A DNA stretch of 64,000 bases from Glaciecola sp965658765 (lineage in GTDB: Bacteria > Pseudomonadota > Gammaproteobacteria > Enterobacterales > Alteromonadaceae): positions 14,087 through 78,086 of the forward strand of contig CBFHTO010000009.1 in assembly GCA_965658765.1 (NCBI GenBank), read 5' to 3'. The notes beneath the pieces are model-generated. The model did not search any database, was not told the origin of the DNA, and was given only the letters and a program-made list of their open reading frames with translations. The translations under genes and the position numbers were made by a program. Position 1 is the stretch's first letter; each line of letters opens with the position of its first letter. Positions 43,025 to 50,144 of the stretch are shown piece after piece.

Positions 43025-45496
43025 ATGAAAGACTCAGAGAGACGGGTTAACGAAACAAGTGTACTTTATGAGATATCACTCTCAATCGGTGCTAGCCTTG
43101 AGTTAAAAAACATGCTGAGTCAGGTTCTTAGCAAAATGTTACGTGGTCTAAATTGCAGTGCTGCCCTCGTATATAGCTATCAAAATAAAAGTGAAACAGA
43201 AATAGAGTGGAATGCAAACATAACTTTGCCTCGCAATGCACTGCGCCGTAAAAGTATTGAAGAAGCAATGCAGGCAATAGAACTACCGACCAATATAAAT
43301 CTGGTCGAATCCTTTTTGAACGATTTACCCACTTTTATAAAAGCGCAGCAAAAGTCTCAGGTATACCTGTTTGCTTTGCCAAAGTTTGGTTTTCTTGTTC
43401 TTGATAAAACAGGACCAGAATTAAGCTTCAATCTTCACGCATCCTTTGAGCGAATGATGCCAAAACTGGCGCATTCATGTTTGGCGTGTTTACATGAAGA
43501 AAACTTGCGCATGAAAATGAATGAAGCTGAAGCTGCAAATGTCGCAAAAAGTCAATTTTTAGCTCGTATGAGTCATGAAATAAGAACTCCGATGAATGGT
43601 GTACTTGGTTTGTTAGACCTTGTATTAGACACCTCATTAAATTCAGAACAACGTGAAAATCTAAAGCTTGCTAATCAATCAGCTAATAATTTATTGAATA
43701 TTATCAATGATATACTTGACTTGTCTAGAATTGAATCTGGCAAAGTTGACGTGTTTCGTGAAAGGGTTGACTTGTATAGTCTAGTGGCACAATGTTTAAA
43801 GGCATTGGCGCCGAGAGCATGGACAAAAGCCCTAGAAATTCGTTATGAGTTGACTCAGAAAGTGCCGAGATTTGTCAAAACCGATGCCTCGCGTATGAGG
43901 CAAATATTGACAAATCTGGTGGGTAACGCGATAAAGTTCACTGAACAAGGCGAGATTGTACTTCGCTTAGATGCAAAGTTCAGTCATGATTCATATTGCG
44001 ATTTGGTACTCGAGGTCGAAGATACGGGAATCGGTATTGAGCAAGAAAAAACAATCAACATCTTTAATCCTTTTGAACAGATCGATGACGGTGTAAACCG
44101 TAAATACGAGGGGACTGGTCTTGGATTGACCATTACTGAAGAAATCGTCTCCATTATGGGGGGCTCTATCAGTGTTAAAAGTGAAGTCAACAAAGGCAGC
44201 AGATTTACGATTCAATTACCCCACACCGAAGTATTAAAAAGCGATAATGGTCTATCGACTGATGCGGATGAGATGCGTGCGCAAATCTGCATACTCAGCA
44301 ATAAAAGTGTACAAGCAGAAACATTAGCAAGTTTAGTGTCCGGCCTCGGGCATTTGGTTTGCGTTTTGAATGGCAGGGAACAGCTTGTTCAGGCTATAGA
44401 AATAAACAAGCAAAAGCAATTAAATACGATTGTTGTGTGTGATTACGAGCATTTGCCAGAAAGCATTTCGGTAAATGAGCTTGCGAAAATATCAAATGAT
44501 ACTGAGTCTTTTCATTTAATTAACCTTCATTCAAACGCCTCCATAAAGCAACTTTCAATAGAACATGCTGCATGTAAAGATAAATGGCTCAGTAAACCAC
44601 TCGATATAATAGATCTTGGACAAGCAATAGATTCTTTAGGTAATGGTCAAGGCGCAATTGAAAAGAGAAAATACGACAGTTTAGAGAGCCTTAATGGCGA
44701 AAATGGCGAACATCAAAACGTATTAGTCGTCGATGATAACCCGATTAATTTGAAAATCATTGTGAAAATATTGGGAAGGATGGGCTTTAATGTGCAGGTC
44801 GCCTTAAACGGCTCTGAGTGTCTCGAAAAGCTAGAGCAACATCGTTTTAATATTGTTTTTATGGACGTTATGATGCCTGTCATGGACGGCATTGAAGCGA
44901 CCAAAGAAATTCGCAAACGCGAGTCAGACAGACAGTTAGACCATCAAGTTATTATCGCAATGACCGCAAATGCTATGCGTGGAGATCGCGAGAAATGCAT
45001 AGCTGCTGGAATGGATGGATATGTCGCTAAACCAATAAATCTTGAAGCGCTGAAAAAAGAGCTGTGTGATGTCAAAAATTCACTAGACCAATTTAGTTCG
45101 GAAGCTTCAGATGTTAATAATCAAGAAAGTGTTGAGCCAGCACAAGATAACCCAGAAAATGCCAATCGATTAGAAATAAACTGGCAACGTGCTCTGCAGT
45201 TGTTAGGTGGTGATGAGGAGTTGTTAGACAGTATTGTTGAAATGTATATTGAGGACATTCCAAACTATATTGAAGCAGTTCGAGAGGCCATTGATTTAAA
45301 TACACCCGACTTGATGTTAAGCATTGCACACACTGTAAAGTCTATGGGCGCAACGCTTGCATGCAAGGAATTGAGAGAACTCGCTTATGAGGTAGAGCAA
45401 GATGCGAAGAATCAAGTTATAAAAGACGAGGCCGTTACGAACTTGTTAAAGCATATTTCTAACTTCAATGACCTCCTGAGTATGCGAGTAAAATAA
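43025..45496 (+). CDS. hybrid histidine kinase: GAF, HisKA, HATPase, two REC, Hpt
   Basis: An 823-residue cytoplasmic kinase. A GAF-like domain (about 10-155) and a short coiled coil precede HisKA with H184 in FLARMSHEIRTPMNGVLGLL. HATPase_c (about 285-400) has VGNAIKFTEQG, VEDTGIGIEQE and EGTGLGLTI. A first receiver-like domain (about 415-540) has lost its acidic pocket. The second (about 565-690) has D614 in FMDVMMPVMDG. The C-terminal Hpt (about 720-823) has H769 in LSIAHTVKSMG. Without membrane segments it must sense through the FIST partner or its GAF domain; the Hpt could phosphorylate the REC-EAL protein of the same operon. Confidence 0.93.
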   Translation: MKDSERRVNETSVLYEISLSIGASLELKNMLSQVLSKMLRGLNCSAALVYSYQNKSETEIEWNANITLPRNALRRKSIEEAMQAIELPTNINLVESFLNDLPTFIKAQQKSQVYLFALPKFGFLVLDKTGPELSFNLHASFERMMPKLAHSCLACLHEENLRMKMNEAEAANVAKSQFLARMSHEIRTPMNGVLGLLDLVLDTSLNSEQRENLKLANQSANNLLNIINDILDLSRIESGKVDVFRERVDLYSLVAQCLKALAPRAWTKALEIRYELTQKVPRFVKTDASRMRQILTNLVGNAIKFTEQGEIVLRLDAKFSHDSYCDLVLEVEDTGIGIEQEKTINIFNPFEQIDDGVNRKYEGTGLGLTITEEIVSIMGGSISVKSEVNKGSRFTIQLPHTEVLKSDNGLSTDADEMRAQICILSNKSVQAETLASLVSGLGHLVCVLNGREQLVQAIEINKQKQLNTIVVCDYEHLPESISVNELAKISNDTESFHLINLHSNASIKQLSIEHAACKDKWLSKPLDIIDLGQAIDSLGNGQGAIEKRKYDSLESLNGENGEHQNVLVVDDNPINLKIIVKILGRMGFNVQVALNGSECLEKLEQHRFNIVFMDVMMPVMDGIEATKEIRKRESDRQLDHQVIIAMTANAMRGDREKCIAAGMDGYVAKPINLEALKKELCDVKNSLDQFSSEASDVNNQESVEPAQDNPENANRLEINWQRALQLLGGDEELLDSIVEMYIEDIPNYIEAVREAIDLNTPDLMLSIAHTVKSMGATLACKELRELAYEVEQDAKNQVIKDEAVTNLLKHISNFNDLLSMRVK

Positions 45497-45794
45497 AGCG
45501 TGCGCACAAAATAAAGCACATACAAGGTGGTTAAATAGTATGTATGAGCGCTATCAGTCCATAATTGTGAACAATACTTGGTATATAAAAAGTAAAAATA
45601 ATAAAAATATATCCTTTTTTAGTAGTAGATAGGGTACTAATCCAACCTAAATTAAGCGTTTATATCGGGCTGTAGGGCTTTTAAAATAAGGGGTTTGACG
45701 GTTGATACAAAAGTAGAATAAGAAAACATCGTAAACTGTATATAATGGGTTAAGTGTAATTATCTTGTCATGAAAAATTTTATAGGTTGGTATT
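45497..45794 (+). promoter_or_regulatory. upstream region of the pedF-like gene with a candidate -10 element
   Basis: A 298-nt AT-rich region with no gene. A consensus TATAAT at 45741-45746 lies 49 nt before the ATG, but the -35 position is poor, which suits an activator-dependent promoter. A TTGACG at about 45697 lacks a -10 at normal spacing. Confidence 0.4.
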
Positions 45795-46292
45795 ATGAAT
45801 GTTAAATATTGTGGTTTGGCGCTTGCTTTAGGGCTCTCATGTTTCTCTGGGCATGTCTTTGCTCATGGTAACGTGTTGCCGCAAGGTGCGGATAGTTCTG
45901 AGATGCCAGAAATTGTTGGTGGCGACGAAGACGAAGATGGTTGGGTTTTTGATAATCCATATCGTCATATGGAAGAAGACACAAAAACTCAAATTATTAA
46001 ATTTGGTGAGTCAGCTTATGCTAATAACTGTGCAGGTTGTCATGGTTTACATGCTCAGTCTGGAGGTATAAATCCAGATCTAAGACTACTTGATCCTGAA
46101 TCAATGGAAGATGACGAATGGTTTGTCGAGCGCTTACGTTTTGGTTCAGCTAAAGGTATGCCTGCACTAGGTGGGATTCCAGAAGGCAAGAGTGAACCAA
46201 TCCTAGACCAAAAAACACTTTGGGCTATTAAAACCTATGTAGAAATGCGTCGTGTTGTGGCGATAAATGAAGGTGAGATAGAAGCTTACTAA
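45795..46292 (+). CDS. pedF: PedF-type cytochrome c-550
   Basis: Periplasmic electron carrier, 165 residues, with a signal peptide ending near HVFAHG. The single haem site is CAGCH (79-83). HGNVLPQGADSSEMP at the mature N-terminus, FDNPYRHM and NCAGCHGLHAQSGGINPDLR match PedF, the cytochrome that accepts electrons from PQQ-dependent alcohol dehydrogenases in Pseudomonas. No dehydrogenase gene is adjacent; regulators and transport genes of the same theme follow. An acidic stretch (GGDEDEDGW) near residue 45 is more negative than I recall for the family. Monocistronic, with a strong terminator. Confidence 0.88.
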   Translation: MNVKYCGLALALGLSCFSGHVFAHGNVLPQGADSSEMPEIVGGDEDEDGWVFDNPYRHMEEDTKTQIIKFGESAYANNCAGCHGLHAQSGGINPDLRLLDPESMEDDEWFVERLRFGSAKGMPALGGIPEGKSEPILDQKTLWAIKTYVEMRRVVAINEGEIEAY

Positions 46293-46360
46293 GCTCTAAA
46301 TCAAGTTATTAGGTTCTAATTAAATCAGAGCGTTAATTAATTGTAATATACCGACTCTGC

Positions 46361-46393
46361 AAAAAGGCATGTGACAAAACACATGCCTTTTTT
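46361..46393. terminator. bidirectional terminator between pedF and the lipoprotein gene
   Basis: A perfect 13-bp stem, AAAAAGGCATGTG (46361-46373) with CACATGCCTTTTT (46380-46392), 6-nt loop. A-rich and T-rich ends allow use from both convergent genes; its end touches the stop codon of the minus-strand lipoprotein gene. Confidence 0.88.
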
Positions 46394-47114
46394 AATGGTT
46401 AAATTCGAGTAACTCATAAACGATATTTCCACCAAGAAACAGCCCAGCTTCCTTCGGTTCTTCCCGAAGCAGCTTTACTAAACCAACTCCAGGTGCGTAC
46501 CATTCAGTTTGCGTTATTTCAATATCCATGTAGCCAAGCTTAGGGTCTGCATACAGAGGAAAACTAGCTCTACCAACTACCATTATGCAGTTTTCAAACT
46601 GTCCCGCTGGCACTTTTACACTCACGTCAGTCGAGTCAATTTCATATTCCATATCAAAAAAGATGTCTTCAGCATCTGGCACTGTATCGACCGCTGCGCC
46701 TCGAAGTGCATATGTTCTGCTGCGAGCAAACCATGCGTTTCCTGAGTCAAACTGTTCACGCTCGGGCAGTATTAAACGTTCTACATCATCATATCTGGGT
46801 TTAGCGTCAATAATGTACTGTTGTGCTATTCTGTATTTTCCATCCTCCGCATTTAGAATGTAATATTGAGTGCCATTGGTATCCCTGCGAACGTAAACGT
46901 CCATACCAAAATATTTATCTGGTAAAGCGCGGTCTGTTGCACCTAAATTTTCTATAAAAAAATGGTATGACTGAGTGTTTTCTGTATGTTGTTCGCTCAC
47001 AACATATTTCCAAGTGAGTCCCTCGTTTAAAGGAAAGTAATCTGAGGGATCAATCTTTGGGCTGCAGGCAGCGACAAAAATCAGTAAACAGGATAAAATT
47101 AAATGGTTGCGCAT
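46392..47114 (-). CDS. lipoprotein of unknown function
   Basis: A 240-residue protein with a lipoprotein signal peptide, lipobox LIFVAAC (Cys at 17). The mature part starts SPKIDPSDYFPLNEGLTWKY, a pattern found in several uncharacterised beta-rich exported proteins, and contains VPAGQFENCIMV and TEWYAPGVGLVK, also typical of that group. No name is assigned. Last gene of a four-gene cassette with a TolQ/ExbB-like and an ExbD-like protein; 1 nt separates it from the gene before. Confidence 0.75.
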   Translation of the reverse strand: MRNHLILSCLLIFVAACSPKIDPSDYFPLNEGLTWKYVVSEQHTENTQSYHFFIENLGATDRALPDKYFGMDVYVRRDTNGTQYYILNAEDGKYRIAQQYIIDAKPRYDDVERLILPEREQFDSGNAWFARSRTYALRGAAVDTVPDAEDIFFDMEYEIDSTDVSVKVPAGQFENCIMVVGRASFPLYADPKLGYMDIEITQTEWYAPGVGLVKLLREEPKEAGLFLGGNIVYELLEFNH

Positions 47115-47115
47115 G

Positions 47116-47631
47116 TTACTTCTCTGGCAATGCTAAGTCGGGCAAATCTGAAAAGACAATCATGGTTTCCTCTTCTTTTGCGATACTGCCACTAAGTTCT
47201 GATTGAAATTTGCGTTCCTTATTGCCGATCCGACCAACCTGCGCTTTTCCGCCTTTTAGCTTGCTTAGGGCTTTTTCGACTTTTGAATGCAGCGTTCTGC
47301 TGTACTCAATTCTATAAACACGAGGGGTGTCTGACATTGTTTTATCTTGAATTTCACTCAGCCACACTAGGATCTGACCCTCAGTCTCTTTTTCTTGGTC
47401 GGGTTCTACTACAAGCGCATGATGCAAAACAAATTGTTCTGGAGGGTAGGTGTTACTCGGCCACCCCTGCGCTTCTGTCCAAGAGTGGTAGCTAATATAA
47501 TAGAAGATGCTTACTACAATGATCATTGCGCCTTTAAAACGCCAGTCTAGTTCGCTATGGATAATCGCAAGCGCCAGCAAAGCAGCTATGAAGATGTATC
47601 CGAAAATTAGCAATAATAAAATTTCATTCAT
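47116..47631 (-). CDS. hypothetical membrane protein of the ExbB/ExbD-like cassette
   Basis: A 171-residue protein with two N-terminal helices (about 2-22 and 32-48) and a soluble domain of about 120 residues. I recognise no family. Start and the stop of the preceding ExbD-like gene overlap by 4 nt (ATGA), and its own stop is 1 nt before the lipoprotein gene, so the unit is translated together. Confidence 0.7.
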   Translation of the reverse strand: MNEILLLLIFGYIFIAALLALAIIHSELDWRFKGAMIIVVSIFYYISYHSWTEAQGWPSNTYPPEQFVLHHALVVEPDQEKETEGQILVWLSEIQDKTMSDTPRVYRIEYSRTLHSKVEKALSKLKGGKAQVGRIGNKERKFQSELSGSIAKEEETMIVFSDLPDLALPEK

Positions 47632-48236
47632 TTGACGGCTTGTCCTATCAGCTTCTTTTGAAGCTTATTTATATCAGTTACTTTGCCATTCGGCGTTATT
47701 GTAAATCTCAGTGAGGTTACTTCGTCCCCCTCATTTTTCAATTGAGTCTGGGTGTAATGTAACACACGTAGTTTAGGGTTTACTTCAGCTAAGTAGACCG
47801 TTACCGGCACGCTGGTCGAGTTTTGAGTTTTAAAGTAATGAAGGTTGACAATAAACTCCCCAGGAGGCCGGCCCCTTATGGTGAGTACTTCTTGATTTAA
47901 GGGATTTACGACTTCTACACCATTGATAGTTTGACTATCGTTAATAAGGCCACGGTCGTCTCTGTCTAAATGCATCAAACCCTGTTCTGGGTTTCGATAG
48001 GATACTAACCATGAATCGGGTCCCTCGGCCCAAATATCAATGTCGTTTGGGTCGCCATCCGGCCAACTTGCAGTAATAATGAATTCAGCCTTTGGGTCAA
48101 TAATACCTGATTTAGCTGGTGGATTTAGTAGTAAAAGTGTGATTAAAAAGAGAAAGGTAAATGTTAGCAAGGCATTAAAAAGAAGATCAGTAAAGGGATC
48201 GACCTCGTCACTATGGCTCTTTTTAAATAGAGCCAC
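47628..48236 (-). CDS. ExbD/TolR-like single-helix protein
   Basis: The frame opens with GTG at 48245, but a GTG at 48236 has AGG 8 nt upstream and gives MALFKKSHSDEVDPFTDLLF. About 202 residues. The segment DPFTDLLFNALLTFTFLFLI places an Asp at the start of one membrane helix, as in ExbD/TolR/MotB proton-channel partners. The periplasmic part (about 160 residues) is beta-rich, with WPDGDPNDIDIWAEGPDSW and LTIRGRPPGEFIVNLHYF, and is not the normal ExbD domain. Overlaps the ExbB-like gene by 14 nt. Confidence 0.72.
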   Translation of the reverse strand: MALFKKSHSDEVDPFTDLLFNALLTFTFLFLITLLLLNPPAKSGIIDPKAEFIITASWPDGDPNDIDIWAEGPDSWLVSYRNPEQGLMHLDRDDRGLINDSQTINGVEVVNPLNQEVLTIRGRPPGEFIVNLHYFKTQNSTSVPVTVYLAEVNPKLRVLHYTQTQLKNEGDEVTSLRFTITPNGKVTDINKLQKKLIGQAVK

Positions 48237-48996
48237 GAGCGCCACCTGTATAACTATTTGTAGGAGTGTGACTTGTAGCTTGAGTAGCGGGTATTTCTTG
48301 TCTTAGATGAAGTGCTTGTCCCATGGTGACGGTGACGGATACTAATTTGTCGGTACTCCGCTCAAGCATTAGGCACTGTAAACTCAGCAGCATACTGCCA
48401 ATCAAGCCTGTCATTGTTGTAAACATTGCGACGCCCATGCCTTGGGTCATCTGTTGCATAAGTTGCTTAACGCCAGAGATATCCAATGAATCTAGGTCAG
48501 ACACAGTACCTAACATAAGAACAAAGCCTATCACCGTGCCTAAGAGTCCCAATTTAATTAAAATTCCACTCATAAACCACGCTATCTTATTCGGACCAGA
48601 AAGTGCTTCTGCATAAAGCTCGCCTAGTTGTGATACGTCCTTTTCGGATTTGTTCGTGCTTAGTTGGTAAAGATATTTTGCTGTAAAAGATGTACTTTTT
48701 GAGTGTAACACTGTTGGGATGTTGTCAAGCTTGTAGGCAGAGGCCTCAAACAACTCTTTCAAGAAGTAGCTTATTTTGTATTCTTGCACTATGCGCCAAT
48801 TTCGGTAACCAACAAACAAGCTACTTATCACAAACAATGTAATAATAATTAGCGATATCCTCGTGCTATCTGTCGACGCAATGAAAGACAAAATGCCAAG
48901 ATCGAAACTAATGAAAATGGCAAATATCATGAGGCTTAGTAATAAAAACCAATGTAAAAAATTTCGATAAATGATCGCCGTTATGCGTTTTGGCAA
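48223..48996 (-). CDS. MotA/TolQ/ExbB-family proton channel protein
   Basis: A TTG at 48996 lies 6 nt after AGGAG, a better start than the TTG at 49002. About 257 residues. Two N-terminal helices (about 15-35 and 42-62), a cytoplasmic stretch, and two further helices carrying the family core, SGILIKLGLLGTVIGFVLML and GMGVAMFTTMTGLIGSMLLS. With the following ExbD-like protein this would form a proton-driven motor or energiser unit in the inner membrane. No tonB gene is nearby. Confidence 0.85.
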   Translation of the reverse strand: MPKRITAIIYRNFLHWFLLLSLMIFAIFISFDLGILSFIASTDSTRISLIIITLFVISSLFVGYRNWRIVQEYKISYFLKELFEASAYKLDNIPTVLHSKSTSFTAKYLYQLSTNKSEKDVSQLGELYAEALSGPNKIAWFMSGILIKLGLLGTVIGFVLMLGTVSDLDSLDISGVKQLMQQMTQGMGVAMFTTMTGLIGSMLLSLQCLMLERSTDKLVSVTVTMGQALHLRQEIPATQATSHTPTNSYTGGARGSI

Positions 48997-49125
48997 GAAC
49001 AACTCCTGTCTCGTTTCTTCTATGCTTTTTTCAACTAGCGTAGATTAGTGCATTGGCAATGTATGCATTACATTGATTATTCACAAACTTACTACTTTTG
49101 TGCTTATTTTAGATTCAAACTTAAA

Positions 49126-49731
49126 TCACAGTGACTGTATTTTTAAGAAAGGCAACCACCTCTCTTCAACCTCAAGTAGCTCTAGTTCGCCAGTATCGAT
49201 TGGTGGTGTAGAATAATCGTCCGGTGGAGATGCCAGATCGTCAAGGTCAATACTATAGGCAATGCCCTTAAATCCGTTTTCATGTGGTTCAAGTTTAAAA
49301 TAGACTCCCTGTCTTAAACGTGCGCCAAACTGGTCAGGGCGTTTGTACATAAATAAAAGCTCGTGAGATAACCAGGTCAGATTGTTTTGATTGTTCACAT
49401 CTTCTTGTGGATAGGGATAATGGATGTGGCAAAAAATCTCAGCGCCTTCAAGGCACTTCATCTCTTTCATTGAAAGAAAGAAATCTTTGAATTTATCGTC
49501 GTCACGAATGAACTCATATTTATCATCGTGCTTTTCTACCATACCGACAACAATACCGTTTCCCTGCTTGTCCTCTAATACAACCTTATATTGCTGACTC
49601 GATTTTTGAGGTTGAGACGTCGAAATACAGGCACTAATGCCAAGCAAACAGCTGAGTAAGAAAATTCCTTTGAGGACTCTTTTTCCAGTGACACTTACGT
49701 TGTGTAAAGCCACCTTATTTATTCCCTTCAT
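49126..49731 (-). CDS. hypothetical lipoprotein
   Basis: The frame extends to 49809, but only the ATG at 49731 puts a proper signal peptide first: a basic start, a hydrophobic core and the lipobox LLGISAC (Cys at about 35). About 201 residues. The mature protein is hydrophilic, with DDKYEFIRDDDKFKDFFLSM and a proline/acidic C-terminus. No family recognised. It precedes, on the same strand, the ExbB-like cassette by about 130 nt and might be its first gene. Confidence 0.65.
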   Translation of the reverse strand: MKGINKVALHNVSVTGKRVLKGIFLLSCLLGISACISTSQPQKSSQQYKVVLEDKQGNGIVVGMVEKHDDKYEFIRDDDKFKDFFLSMKEMKCLEGAEIFCHIHYPYPQEDVNNQNNLTWLSHELLFMYKRPDQFGARLRQGVYFKLEPHENGFKGIAYSIDLDDLASPPDDYSTPPIDTGELELLEVEERWLPFLKIQSL

Positions 49732-50144
49732 AATGACGAATTCCCATGAAGTAACATTATTTTTACATACTGCTAGCTTACTATGTAAGGTTTTGAGTAT
49801 GCAAGTCAAAGCCCTTACCCTAAAGTAGTCATTTTTACCTACTTTAGTCGTGTATGTCTTCTACGCTCAAGAAAGCTTTCAAGGCATCGTTCAATACAAA
49901 TAGTGCATCTGCTAATAATCACACTCTAAGCATCATTTTATAATAGCTGGTGTTTTTGGGTGTGTAAGCGTGAATAAGGGAAGCTCGGTATAAAACTAAA
50001 AAATGATCTTCCTGATACTTTAGGAGGGTTTTTTGTGGGAATGAATTAGATTACCTTAGTGACATTGTAAATAAACACACATTCAATGGGATAGAGTTGC
50101 GGCTTTATCCAACATTTTCGAAGAAATCTGGGAATTAAATTTAT
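49732..50144. other. 413-nt divergent region between a lipoprotein gene and the TonB receptor gene
   Basis: No gene recognised. It contains a perfect inverted repeat at 49820-49847 and should carry the promoter of the TonB receptor/ABC operon. A possible -35/-10 pair was not convincing by eye. Confidence 0.4.
49820..49847. promoter_or_regulatory. 9-bp inverted repeat, operator candidate
   Basis: CTAAAGTAG (49820-49828) and CTACTTTAG (49839-49847) are perfectly complementary with a 10-nt gap. It lies about 90 nt before the lipoprotein start and 300 nt before the receptor start. The arm spacing fits a dimeric repressor; no regulator is assigned. Confidence 0.45.

Noticed and set aside
46392..49002. 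Zorya-type defence system (MotA/MotB-like pair)
   Set aside because: ZorA has a long cytoplasmic tail and ZorB an OmpA-like peptidoglycan domain, followed by helicase or nuclease genes. None of these is present.
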